Assembly (NCBI GenBank): GCA_036381125.1 | Contig: DASVDK010000061.1 | Location: forward strand, 1-25,623 | Length of the DNA: 25,623 nucleotides | Direction of reading: 5' to 3' | Source: DASVDK01 sp036381125 [NCBI: Thermodesulfobacteriota bacterium] | Lineage (GTDB): Bacteria > DASVDK01 | In this document: positions 7,998 to 15,376 of the stretch, piece after piece | How the letters are laid out: every line of letters starts with the position of its first letter | Numbering within the stretch: position 1 is the first letter of the stretch | Notes under the pieces: model-generated | Database searches by the model: none | Told to the model about the DNA's origin: nothing | The model's input: only the letters and a program-made list of their open reading frames with translations | Made by a program: the position numbers and the translations under genes

Positions 7998-8020
7998 TCG
8001 ACGTCGGCGGCGGTCGATCA
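7995..8020. terminator. Inverted repeat spanning convergent stop codons of RAYT remnant and tcmP
   Basis: TGATCGAC (7995-8002) pairs perfectly with GTCGATCA (8013-8020) around a 10-nt loop. The outer TGA of each arm is the stop codon of the gene on that strand (7995-7997 plus; 8020-8018 minus). There is no T run. It could serve as a bidirectional 3' end, or could be a recombination footprint at the island edge. Confidence 0.4.
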
Positions 8021-9007
8021 AACGCTCTCGCCCGCCGACAACACGTGATTCGCGATCCTCAAACCTGTCCTGTTGGGCGTGGCGAGCAGCAGGTAGTAGA
8101 GGTGTCCGCCCGCGGTGTTCCTGATCAGTGCCGCTCTCGACGCATAGCCGAACTCCTTGCGGAGCCGGTCGCGATACCAGCGTACGAGCGCATGCCCGGA
8201 TTCGCGACGCTTCACGACCTGGCTCTCACCGAAGAGGGTCTTCTCTCTCGTGTAAAGCAGGTCAAACCACTCGGGCGAACCAAAGTAGCTGTCCAGCCGT
8301 GCACGACGGCCAGAATCGAATTGCCCGCTCCTGAGAAGGAGACGCTGGATCGCCATGCCTACCGGGAAATTGACGAAGACCTCTATTGCCCTTGTCTTCG
8401 CCAAAGCGGTCATCGTATCCCACGTGACCTGCATCCCGAAAGGATCGAGGAAGACGACCGCGCGCCACTCGCGCCAGTTGATCTTGGGGTTGTCCACGAG
8501 TCGAGTGCGTAGATAGGTGCCGCAGTCAACCTGGCGGATCGCCACATTTCGCGTCTCGCCATATTCCCGCGCAAGGCTCCGCAGAGCTGCGACTCGGTCC
8601 GGATCCTTCTCGAGGAAGACATACCACGAGAAGGGGTAGGCGCTCTCGAGAGCCACCTTGGGGGATCCGGCGATGAACGCTCGTTCGCCAGCGTCGTCTT
8701 CGCCGCTCGCGTCGAGATCGATCAGTTCTCTTTGTTCCGCTTCGCCTCGAGGCGGCAATCGAAGCTTATGGCGTCCCGGCCCTGCGAACGCGTCGACGTA
8801 CACGAAGCCCTTGCACCACGTCTTTTTGCGCATGATCTTGGTGTAAGCATCGAGGTACTTCCGCAGGTGTTCGAGCTTTTCCCGAGCCCACGGACCGACA
8901 ACGCTCTCGAAAGCCGACTGATCCAGCAGGACAGCAGCTCCGAACCCTTCGGGACGCTCACTCCACGGGCGTGCTACGCGGGGCCGGGGAGATATCCGCG
9001 GGCCCAT
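8018..9007 (-). CDS. tcmP: Three-Cys-motif partner protein TcmP
   Basis: This is a 329-residue protein matching the TcmP family, which occurs next to DUF5131 three-Cys proteins. Key segments are [10 protein letters not shown] (50-60), YVDAFAGPG (70-78), the acidic FLEKD (131-135), VVFLDPFG (184-191) and FVNFPVGM (211-218). FAGPG resembles the SAM-binding loop, and FLEKD and DPFG resemble the acidic and catalytic motifs of Rossmann methyltransferases. A nucleic-acid or protein methyltransferase is therefore a reasonable inference; the family's function is not established. The ATG at 9007 lies inside the end of the DUF5131 gene (34-nt overlap), so translation is probably coupled. Codon choice is less GC-biased than in the flanking genes, consistent with horizontal transfer. 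No distinct Shine-Dalgarno is seen. Confidence 0.85.
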   Translation of the reverse strand: MGPRISPRPRVARPWSERPEGFGAAVLLDQSAFESVVGPWAREKLEHLRKYLDAYTKIMRKKTWCKGFVYVDAFAGPGRHKLRLPPRGEAEQRELIDLDASGEDDAGERAFIAGSPKVALESAYPFSWYVFLEKDPDRVAALRSLAREYGETRNVAIRQVDCGTYLRTRLVDNPKINWREWRAVVFLDPFGMQVTWDTMTALAKTRAIEVFVNFPVGMAIQRLLLRSGQFDSGRRARLDSYFGSPEWFDLLYTREKTLFGESQVVKRRESGHALVRWYRDRLRKEFGYASRAALIRNTAGGHLYYLLLATPNRTGLRIANHVLSAGESV

Positions 9008-9732
9008 TGTGAGTGGCCCATCGAGAAGCCGGGAAGGTCGTCCCACGTCCGACCGTCGAGCTCCCTGCCGCGCGACTTCGCCGTCGGCCCGCCCCACTGC
9101 TTGAAGAAGAAGGGCACTCCCTTGGCGAGACACTGATCTCGAATCTCGATGACCCAATCCAGCTCGATCGGGCGGTGCCGAGGCCCGCTCTCTCCGCCGA
9201 CTATGACCCAATGGATCGCGTCGAGAGGGAGGTTCGGGATCGGTCCAAGAAGGGGCTCCACCGAGAGGAAACGTACGGCTGCTGGGACAGTGCGTAGATC
9301 AGCGATCCGGCTCGTGTAGCGAGCGCTCTCAACCGACACACCCTGCCAGACGTTGGCCGGCCAGGGGAGGGATGGAGCAAGCTGCGCGAGGCGCTTCGAT
9401 CGCTTCGTAAGGACCTGGAAGGTGTGCCAGGACGCCGACTTCATGACTTCGAAGACGCGTCGTATGTAGTCGGCGGGGATCGCCTCGTGAAAGAGATCGC
9501 TCATGCTGTTCACGAAGATCCGTCGAGGCGTACGCCAGCGCAGCGGAAGCTCCATCTGATCAGCCTGGAGCGTCAGCGAGAAGCCATTGCGGTAACGCCG
9601 ATTCCCCATCGCCCGCAAACGCTCGGCGAGCCGCTCTGCGTAGCAGTTCTTGCAGCCCGGGCTGACCTTATTGCAGCCCGTGACGGGGTTCCAGGTCGCG
9701 TCCGTCCACTCGATCGCCGACTTATCGCCCAT
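8974..9732 (-). CDS. DUF5131 (phage Gp37/Gp68-like) three-Cys-motif protein
   Basis: This is a 252-residue protein. The ATG at 9732 is chosen because GAGGGGAA lies about 7 nt upstream and the family begins with [16 protein letters not shown]. Three cysteines in a CX6CX2C pattern (C20, C27, C30; [15 protein letters not shown]) suggest a radical-SAM-like iron-sulfur site. Further family motifs are [42 protein letters not shown] and [10 protein letters not shown], ending in FFFKQWGG. Members are found in phages and mobile islands; no reaction is established. It is the upstream half of an overlapping pair with tcmP, and the two are probably one functional unit. Confidence 0.9.
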   Translation of the reverse strand: MGDKSAIEWTDATWNPVTGCNKVSPGCKNCYAERLAERLRAMGNRRYRNGFSLTLQADQMELPLRWRTPRRIFVNSMSDLFHEAIPADYIRRVFEVMKSASWHTFQVLTKRSKRLAQLAPSLPWPANVWQGVSVESARYTSRIADLRTVPAAVRFLSVEPLLGPIPNLPLDAIHWVIVGGESGPRHRPIELDWVIEIRDQCLAKGVPFFFKQWGGPTAKSRGRELDGRTWDDLPGFSMGHSQWARGYLPGPA

Positions 9733-9894
9733 CCGGATTCCCCTCGTGCACAAATTAGCAGTCAACGACGAAACAAGCACGGGAAGAACTTGACGCACCA
9801 ACTCATCCTGACACGGATTATCTGGAACCATAGCAAGCGCCTCCTCGTCATTCGTCGGGAGCAAGGCTGACGACCGAGCCGCTCCCGCACTCAG

Positions 9895-11052
9895 TTACGT
9901 CCCGATCGACATCTCCCGATCGTCCCGCACGAACGCCTCGATCTCGTCGCGCCGGCGCGCGGCGTCCCGCTCGCCGAGGTCGATGAGCTCCCTCGTGTAG
10001 GCGCGGTCGAAGAGGATGTAGCTCGGCAACTCGGGGCTGCCGTGGTCGCCGGCGCCGAGGCCGCGCAGCAGGTAGCGGATCTTCCCCGGGAAGCGGGTGA
10101 GGTGCGGCTCGGCCATGGCGCCGAGGTCCTCGGAGGGGGAGATCATGAGGGCCTGGATCGGCCTGAGCGGCAACCGGCCGCGCGCCTCCGGGGGGAGGAG
10201 CGACAGGGTCGCGTTGATGCGGTTCAGCCGCTCGAGGTCGCCGTCGATCGAGTCCATGAAGACGGCGTTGAGGACGCCGGCCGCGATGCCGGCGGCCGTC
10301 GGCCGCGCGGCCGGGGCGGCGAGGGCGTCCACGTAGGCCTGGGCGGGGCGGCCCTTCCGGACCCCCACGGCGAGGATGCGCTCGGCGCCGAGGTGGATGG
10401 CGGGGCTGAAGGGCGAGGTCACGTGCACCGCGCCGTCCCCGTACCAGCCGCCGTCCACGTGCACGGGCGGGAAGACCAGGGGGATGGCCGTCGACGCCAT
10501 CACGTGGTCCACCGAGAGGCGCGAGCGGACGCCGAGGCGGCGCGCCCGGCTCCAGGTGACGCCCGACCGCGGCGAGTCCACGAACGCGACCGACGCGCCG
10601 CTGCCGTAGTGCGTGGCGAGCACGGCGAGGCCGAAGAGGCTGCCGGTCTCGAGGGCGCGGCGAGCGGCGCCGAAGTCGAGCACCCGCTCGAGGAGCCGGC
10701 GCAGGGGCGAGGGGTCGAGGAGCGCGCCGGCGCCCTGGTGGCCGACCACCCCGCCGAAGACGAGGCTCGTGAGCCATCCGAGCCCGATCCGCCCGAGGCT
10801 CACCGCGTCGGTGCGGAAGACCTGCTCGAGGGTGAGGTCGCGCCAGAGGGCCGCCACGCGCCTCGCGGCCGCCGGGAAGTCGGGCGCCCCGCTCGCGAGC
10901 CCGACGGCGTTGATCGCGCCGGACGAGATGCCGGTCAGGATGGGGAACGGGTACGGGGCGGCGCGGTCGCCCAGGATGCGAGCGACCCCCGCGAGCACGC
11001 CCGCCTGGTACGCACCCCGCGCACCGCCGCCCGTGAGGAGCAGGCCACGCAT
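9895..11052 (-). CDS. Patatin-like phospholipase family protein
   Basis: This is a 385-residue lipid acyl hydrolase. The oxyanion loop GGGARG is at 8-13 in a glycine-rich start (LLLTGGGARGAYQAGVL). The nucleophile elbow GISSG (41-45) carries Ser43. The catalytic Asp is probably D206 in WYGDGAV, inside the typical segment ending SPFSPAIHLGAERILAVG. No signal peptide or membrane helix is visible, so it is probably cytosolic or loosely membrane-bound. It likely cleaves acyl chains from phospholipids or neutral lipids; the substrate is unknown. The Shine-Dalgarno (GGGAGG) is strong, but its bases form the 3' arm of a 12-bp hairpin. It is the last gene of a pepA-SDR-patatin cluster on this strand. 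Confidence 0.88.
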   Translation of the reverse strand: MRGLLLTGGGARGAYQAGVLAGVARILGDRAAPYPFPILTGISSGAINAVGLASGAPDFPAAARRVAALWRDLTLEQVFRTDAVSLGRIGLGWLTSLVFGGVVGHQGAGALLDPSPLRRLLERVLDFGAARRALETGSLFGLAVLATHYGSGASVAFVDSPRSGVTWSRARRLGVRSRLSVDHVMASTAIPLVFPPVHVDGGWYGDGAVHVTSPFSPAIHLGAERILAVGVRKGRPAQAYVDALAAPAARPTAAGIAAGVLNAVFMDSIDGDLERLNRINATLSLLPPEARGRLPLRPIQALMISPSEDLGAMAEPHLTRFPGKIRYLLRGLGAGDHGSPELPSYILFDRAYTRELIDLGERDAARRRDEIEAFVRDDREMSIGT

Positions 11053-11062
11053 CGGGAGCCTC

Positions 11063-11092
11063 CCTCCCGGCCGCCGAACCGCGGCCGGGAGG
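11063..11092 (-). promoter_or_regulatory. 12-bp hairpin sequestering the patatin ribosome-binding site
   Basis: CCTCCCGGCCGC (11063-11074) pairs perfectly with GCGGCCGGGAGG (11081-11092) around a 6-nt loop. In the mRNA its 3' arm contains the GGGAGG that would pair with 16S rRNA; only GAGG just after it stays single-stranded. It could dampen translation of the patatin gene, or end transcription from the short-chain dehydrogenase gene whose stop is about 137 nt upstream. There is no T run after it. Confidence 0.5.
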
Positions 11093-11228
11093 GGTTCATA
11101 CCACGAAGCCGGGCGCCGGGGGAGCCCCGGTTACGCCGACTCGTGCAGGGCCACGCCGCGGGCGCGGCCGGCCGGCGCGCCCCTGCCGTGTCCAGAGCGG
11201 GTCGCCGTCGATGGCATCGTGGCCCGCG

Positions 11229-12011
11229 CTACGAGTGGGGCCGCATGATGCGCGCGCCCGCCCGGGTGACCAGCCGTCCCGGGATGAAGCGCGTGGCGTG
11301 CGCCACGAGGGCGTTGGCGAGGCCCGGGACGACGACGCGCCGGCCGGCGTCCACGCCGCGCAGGCCGGCGTCGACGACGACCTCGGCCGGCAGCATCCGC
11401 ACGCCGGCGAACTTCGGTGACAGGCCCGACCGGTCGAAGAACTCCGTGGCGGTCGGTCCCGGGCAGAGGCAGACCACCCGGACGCCGCGCCCCTCCACCT
11501 CCTCGGCCAGCGCCTCGGAGAACGATCGGACGAAGGCCTTCGTGGCGGCGTAGACGGCAAAGTAGGGCACCGGCTGAAACGCCGCGGTCGACGCCACGTT
11601 GAGGACCACCCCGGCGCCCCGGGCCAGCATGGGCGGGAGGAACCGCCGTGCGAGCGCCGCGACGGCCCCGACGTTGAGCTGGATCATGTCGGCCTGGCGC
11701 GCCGGGTCGAGGTCGACCGCAGCGCCGTGGAAGCCGAAGCCGGCGTTGTTGATCAGCCAGCCGACCTCGAGGCCCCGGCGGGCGACCTCCGCCTCGAGCG
11801 CCGCGTCGGCACCGGGGCGCGCCAGGTCGAGCGCGATCACCTCCACCCGCCGGCCCGACGGCCGGAGCTCGGCCGCGAGGCGCTCGAGGCGCTCGGCGCG
11901 GCGGGCCACGAGCACGAGGTCGAGCCCCCGCGCCGAAAGGCGCCGCGCGAAGACCTCGCCGATCCCGCTGCTCGCCCCCGTGACCAGCGCGAGCGACGCC
12001 GCGGCCGCCAT
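11229..12011 (-). CDS. Short-chain dehydrogenase/reductase (SDR, COG0300 type)
   Basis: This is a 260-residue classical SDR. The cofactor loop TGASSGIG is at 11-18, with ARR at 36-38 suggesting NADP preference. NNAG is at 88-91, and the catalytic residues are S141, Y154 and K158 (YAATK). The substrate-loop segment CPGPTATEFF follows. The C-terminal region (VVVPGLANALVAHATRFIP) is hydrophobic and basic, as in DltE/YqjQ-like proteins thought to act on lipid-like carbonyls. The substrate cannot be told. The start codon follows the pepA stop by 1 nt (TAGGATG), so translation is probably coupled. With the phospholipase downstream, a lipid-related role is possible. Confidence 0.9.
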   Translation of the reverse strand: MAAAASLALVTGASSGIGEVFARRLSARGLDLVLVARRAERLERLAAELRPSGRRVEVIALDLARPGADAALEAEVARRGLEVGWLINNAGFGFHGAAVDLDPARQADMIQLNVGAVAALARRFLPPMLARGAGVVLNVASTAAFQPVPYFAVYAATKAFVRSFSEALAEEVEGRGVRVVCLCPGPTATEFFDRSGLSPKFAGVRMLPAEVVVDAGLRGVDAGRRVVVPGLANALVAHATRFIPGRLVTRAGARIMRPHS

Positions 12012-12012
12012 C

Positions 12013-13554
12013 CTATCGCCCGCCGTCGCGGGCCCAGTCGCGCAGGAACTGGACGAGGAGCCGCACGCCGAAGCCGACCGCTCCCTTCGGGACGTACGGC
12101 CGGTCCTTGTCGGCCCAGCCGACGCCGGCGATGTCGAGGTGCACCCAGGGGTAGTCGACGAACTCCTTGAGGAAGAGCGCCGCGGTGATCGACCCGGCGT
12201 CGCGACCGCCGCTGTTCTTGATGTCGGCGATGTCGCTCTTGATGAGCTCGCGGTACTCGTCGAAGAGCGGCAGCTCCCAGACCCGCTCGCCCGACGCCTC
12301 GGCGGCCGCCTTCACGCGGGCGGCCAGCGCGGGGTCGTTCGACATGAGGCCGGCCGCCTCGGTGCCGAGCGCGACCTTGATCGCCCCGGTGAGCGTCGCC
12401 AGGTCGATCACGGCGGCCGGCCTGTAGCGGCTCGCGTAGGCGAGGGCGTCGGCGAGGACCACCCGCCCCTCGGCGTCGGTGTTGACGATCTCGGCGGTCT
12501 TGCCGTTGAGGAACCGCACGACGTCGCCCGGCCGGTACGCCGAGCCGGACGGCGTGTTCTCGGTCCACGGGCAGAGCCCGACGAGGCGCACCGGCAGCTT
12601 CAGCGCCGCCACCGCCTTGAAGGTGGCGAGCACCGCCACCGAGCCGGCCTTGTCGTACTTCATCCGATCCATGCCGTCGGCCGGCTTGAGCGAGATGCCG
12701 CCGGTGTCGAACGTGATCCCCTTGCCGACCAGCACCACCGGCGCCCCGGCGCCCCCCGTGCCGTCGTACTCGAGGACGCCGAACCGGGCCGGCTCGAACT
12801 CGTGCGAGCCGCGGTTCACCGCCACGATCCCGCCCGCGCCGAGGGCCGTAAGCTCCTCGAGCCCGAGGATGGTCGCGGTGAAGCCCCCCTCCGCGGCGAG
12901 GTCGCGCGCGTACTGCGCCATGCGCGACGGCGTGGCCTCGTTCGACGGCGTCGCGATCAGCTCGCGGGCGAAGCGGACCGCCCCGGCCACGACCTCGCCC
13001 ACCGAGGCGCCGGCCGACACCTCGCCGGGCGCCTCCCCCTCACCCGCCACGAGCGTCACCTGGGCGAGGCGCGCCGTCTTCTCGGCCTTCTCCCGGTCTT
13101 CCGCGTTCGTCTTGAAGCGGTCGAGCCGGTGGAGGCCGAGCAGGATCCCCTCGACGGTTGCCTGGGCCGCCTCGGCGAGGCCGGCGGGGCGGCCCCCCGC
13201 TCCGCGCGCCGGGTGGAAGAGGGTCGTCGCCAGGTGCGCGGCCCCGAGGTCGCGCGCGCGCTGCGCCGCCCGGGCGGCGGCCTGCCTCACCCGGTCGACC
13301 GTGAAGTCGGCCCCCTTGCCGAGGCCGACCACGAGCAGGCGCGTCGCGGCGATCCGGCCGCGGCCGTAGATCACCGCCGTCTGGCCGCTCTTGCCGGTGA
13401 CGTCGCCGGTCTCCAGGAGGTGGGCGATCTCGCCGTCGAGGGCCCGATCGAGCGCGGCCAGCGCCCCTTCGGGACGGCTCCCCTCGAAGAGGCCGACGGC
13501 GAGCACGTCGGCGGCAGTCTCGGCAAGCGGGGTCGTGGTCACGGCGAACGGCAT
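12013..13554 (-). CDS. pepA: Leucyl aminopeptidase (M17 family)
   Basis: This is a 513-residue cytosolic aminopeptidase of normal length. All M17 metal-binding and catalytic residues are present, each 8 positions after E. coli PepA: K278, D283 (VGKGITFDTGG), K290, D301, D360 and E362, plus the catalytic R364 (NTDAEGR). The N-terminal macrodomain-like region spans about 1-170. It releases N-terminal residues from peptides with two metal ions (Mn or Zn). One small oddity is Lys302 after D301 (MKYDKAG), where most members have Met. A GGAG lies 11 nt upstream of the ATG. It heads the cluster with the SDR and the patatin-like gene and is divergent from the Ada operon, with 164 bp between the start codons. 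Confidence 0.95.
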   Translation of the reverse strand: MPFAVTTTPLAETAADVLAVGLFEGSRPEGALAALDRALDGEIAHLLETGDVTGKSGQTAVIYGRGRIAATRLLVVGLGKGADFTVDRVRQAAARAAQRARDLGAAHLATTLFHPARGAGGRPAGLAEAAQATVEGILLGLHRLDRFKTNAEDREKAEKTARLAQVTLVAGEGEAPGEVSAGASVGEVVAGAVRFARELIATPSNEATPSRMAQYARDLAAEGGFTATILGLEELTALGAGGIVAVNRGSHEFEPARFGVLEYDGTGGAGAPVVLVGKGITFDTGGISLKPADGMDRMKYDKAGSVAVLATFKAVAALKLPVRLVGLCPWTENTPSGSAYRPGDVVRFLNGKTAEIVNTDAEGRVVLADALAYASRYRPAAVIDLATLTGAIKVALGTEAAGLMSNDPALAARVKAAAEASGERVWELPLFDEYRELIKSDIADIKNSGGRDAGSITAALFLKEFVDYPWVHLDIAGVGWADKDRPYVPKGAVGFGVRLLVQFLRDWARDGGR

Positions 13555-13705
13555 GGCTCCGGGATCTCCTTAACCAGAGGGACGTCGGTACGGTTCGAGG
13601 GCGGTGATCGTAGCACGGGCCACGGCGGCGACGACCGCGGTATACCTGGACTCGGGCGAGGGATAAGTCGGCGAGAAGCGGCAAGACGCCCAGGAGGCCG
13701 GCTGG

Positions 13706-13711
13706 CAGAAT
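13706..13711 (+). promoter_or_regulatory. -10 box, leaderless start of adaA
   Basis: CAGAAT (4/6 to TATAAT) lies 7 nt before the ATG at 13719, and no Shine-Dalgarno is present, so the transcript is probably leaderless. The sequence GCAGAATCGGGA nearly recurs as CCAGAATCGGGA at 21572-21583, upstream of the radical SAM gene. The -35 region (AAGACG, 13683-13688) is weak, as expected for a promoter needing methylated Ada as activator. Confidence 0.35.
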
Positions 13712-13718
13712 CGGGACC

Positions 13719-14360
13719 ATGAGCATGACGGTGGACGAGATGTGGCGCGCGTTCGTCGACAGGGACGCCCGGTACGACGGCCGCTTCGTAACCGCGGTCC
13801 GCACGACCGGGGTCTTCTGCCGCCCCTCGTGCACCTGTCGCAAGCCAAGGCCGCAGAACGTCGAGTACTACCCGTCGGCCGAGGCCGCGGCGCGCGCCGG
13901 CTACCGCCCCTGCAAGCGGTGCCGGCCCGACCTGGCGGGCGGTTCGGCCGAGGCCGAGCGGCGCTTCGTCGAGCAGGCGATCGCCCGCATGCGCGCTCGC
14001 GCGCGCGATCCCCTCACGCTGGCCGACCTGGCGGCCGACTGCGGCGCCTCGCCGTCGGCCTTCGCCCGACGCTTTCGCGCGGCCGACGGCCGAAGCCCCA
14101 TGCGGGCCCTGGCCGACGTGCGTGCCGAGCGGGCCGAGGCACTCCTGGCCGACCCGTCGTGCACGGTGCTTCAGGCCGCCCTCGAGGCCGGCTTCGGCAG
14201 CATCTCCAGCTTCGCTCGGGCGTTCCGGCGGCGGACCGGAATGACCCCCTCGGCCTGGCGCGCCGCGCGGCGCAGGCCGGCACGCCCCGGTGTCGCCGCT
14301 CCCGCGTCGGCGCCAGGCGCCGGGGTCCTCGTCGGGACGAACCATGGGAGCCCTCGATGA
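13719..14360 (+). CDS. adaA: AdaA-type methylphosphotriester-DNA methyltransferase and AraC regulator
   Basis: This is a 213-residue protein. The N-terminal Ada zinc domain (5-70) has the four ligands C34, C38, C65 and C68 (GVFCRPSC and YRPCKRCRPD). In E. coli Ada the first of these accepts methyl groups from phosphotriesters and switches on DNA binding. An AraC-type pair of helix-turn-helix motifs follows (about 85-180; LTLADLAADCGASPSAFARRF, then AALEAGFGSISSFARAFRRRTG, close to the family consensus). An Ala/Pro-rich tail ends the protein. There is no AlkA glycosylase or MGMT domain; the MGMT is encoded separately in the next gene by an ATGA overlap. It should sense DNA alkylation and activate its own operon. 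An extra Cys at residue 40 is not conserved. Confidence 0.92.
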   Translation: MSMTVDEMWRAFVDRDARYDGRFVTAVRTTGVFCRPSCTCRKPRPQNVEYYPSAEAAARAGYRPCKRCRPDLAGGSAEAERRFVEQAIARMRARARDPLTLADLAADCGASPSAFARRFRAADGRSPMRALADVRAERAEALLADPSCTVLQAALEAGFGSISSFARAFRRRTGMTPSAWRAARRRPARPGVAAPASAPGAGVLVGTNHGSPR

Positions 14361-14941
14361 CGGACGTGACGATCGACTTCACCGTGGTGGACACCCCCTT
14401 CGGCCCCATCGGGCTTGCGGCCACGGCCGCGGGGCTCGCGGCGCTCGCGCCGGTCGTCGCCGACGGCGACGAGCCGCGCTTCGGCGCCACCCGGGACATG
14501 ACCGGCCTCGGACCGCTCTTCGCGCTCGCGCGGCGCGGCCGTCCCGCCGCGCGGTTCGTCGAGCACCCGGCCGACGGACCGCTGCCGCCCCGCCTCGCCG
14601 AGGCCGTGGCGGCGCTCAGGGCCTATCTCGCCGGCACGCCGCGCCCCGACGTGGCGCTGGATCTCGCCGGCACCCCGTTCCAGCTCGCCGTCTGGCGCGC
14701 GCTGCTCGAGATCCCCTACGGAGCGACCGTGACCTACGGTGAGCTGGCCGCGCGCCTGGGACGGCCGGGGGCGGCGCGCGCCGTCGGCGCGGCGGTCGGC
14801 GCGAACCCGGTGTCGCTGCTCGTCCCCTGCCACCGCGTCGTGGGTGCCGGCGGATCCCTCACCGGCTTCGGCTGGGGCCTCGCCCTCAAGCGTCGGCTCC
14901 TCGCCCACGAGCAGCAGGGCGCGCTCACCCTCACGGCCTGA
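14357..14941 (+). CDS. ogt: Methylated-DNA-[protein]-cysteine S-methyltransferase
   Basis: This is a 194-residue suicide DNA-repair protein. The active-site segment LVPCHRVV places the acceptor Cys at 158 with H159. The DNA-binding helix region is PYGATVTYGELAARLGRPGAARAVGAA (120-146), and N150 (GANP) is the usual hinge Asn. It removes methyl groups from O6-methylguanine or O4-methylthymine. The ATG at 14357 overlaps the adaA stop (ATGA) and has GGGAG 7 nt upstream. The arrangement is the AdaA/AdaB split known from Bacillus rather than the fused E. coli Ada. Confidence 0.93.
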   Translation: MTDVTIDFTVVDTPFGPIGLAATAAGLAALAPVVADGDEPRFGATRDMTGLGPLFALARRGRPAARFVEHPADGPLPPRLAEAVAALRAYLAGTPRPDVALDLAGTPFQLAVWRALLEIPYGATVTYGELAARLGRPGAARAVGAAVGANPVSLLVPCHRVVGAGGSLTGFGWGLALKRRLLAHEQQGALTLTA

Positions 14942-14991
14942 GCGCCGCCGTTCCTGCCTGTCTCCCGCCTCGCGGCAATCGTCGCCACTGT

Positions 14992-15059
14992 GTCACCGAT
15001 CGGTGACTTTTGCTCTTGTCACCGTTCGGTGACATCCTATAATGTCTCCGATCGGTGAC
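14992..15059 (+). promoter_or_regulatory. Three HipB-type operators at exact 26-bp spacing
   Basis: Three 16-bp palindromes lie in phase: GTCACCGATCGGTGAC (14992-15007, perfect), GTCACCGTTCGGTGAC (15018-15033, central mismatch) and GTCTCCGATCGGTGAC (15044-15059, one mismatch). Starts are exactly 26 bp apart, about 2.5 helical turns. O1 is upstream of the -35 box, O2 fills the -35 to -10 spacer, and O3 begins right after the -10 box and covers the transcription start. This is the pattern expected for cooperative autorepression by the HipB encoded just downstream. Confidence 0.85.
15016..15043 (+). promoter_or_regulatory. hipBA promoter
   Basis: The -35 box TTGTCA (15016-15021, 5/6) and a perfect TATAAT -10 box (15038-15043) are separated by 16 bp. 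It is the strongest sigma-70 promoter in the window and is embedded in the operator array. Transcription would start near 15050, inside operator O3. Confidence 0.85.
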
Positions 15060-15079
15060 ATTCTGGACAGGGTTCACGA

Positions 15080-15376
15080 ATGCAGATTCGAATTCGGACC
15101 CCTCTCGACCTCGGCGCGGCCATCCGCGACCAGCGCCGTCGCCTCGGACTGGGCCAGCGCGCGCTTGCCGATCGCGTCGGCGTCAGCCGCAAGTGGATCG
15201 TCGAGGTCGAGAAGGGGAAGCCGAGTGCCGAGATCGGCCTGATCTTGCGGACGCTCGACGTGCTCGGTGTTGCGCTCGTCATCGACGACGGCACCCCCGC
15301 CGTGCTCGAGGCCGAGACCCCTGCCGTCGACATCGACGCCATCGTCGACGCCGCTCGCGGCAAGAAATCGAGATGA
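15080..15376 (+). CDS. hipB: HipB-like antitoxin, XRE-family repressor
   Basis: This is a 98-residue protein. A Cro/C1-type helix-turn-helix spans about 10-68 (LGAAIRDQRRRLGLGQRALADRVGVSRKWIVEVEKG). It is followed by an acidic Pro/Ala-rich segment and a short basic end, which in HipB proteins packs against the toxin. It should neutralise HipA and, with it, repress the operon through the three palindromes upstream. The ATG at 15080 is about 30 nt after the predicted transcription start with a weak AGGG before it. The stop overlaps the hipA start (ATGA at 15373-15376), giving coupled translation. Confidence 0.9.
   Translation: MQIRIRTPLDLGAAIRDQRRRLGLGQRALADRVGVSRKWIVEVEKGKPSAEIGLILRTLDVLGVALVIDDGTPAVLEAETPAVDIDAIVDAARGKKSR

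Noticed and set aside
9732-9864. N-terminal extension of the DUF5131 protein by 44 residues
   Set aside because: The family begins at the [12 protein letters not shown] segment, and a good ribosome site precedes ATG 9732. The upstream part is the AT-richer spacer.
13742-14941. A single 399-codon frame suggesting an Ada-MGMT fusion
   Set aside because: The first part of that frame is out of phase with the true Ada domain and reads as Arg-rich nonsense. The real arrangement is two genes overlapping by ATGA.
14992-15059. CRISPR or attachment-site reading of the three palindromes
   Set aside because: They are short palindromes interleaved with a perfect promoter just before an XRE repressor gene, which explains them fully as operators.
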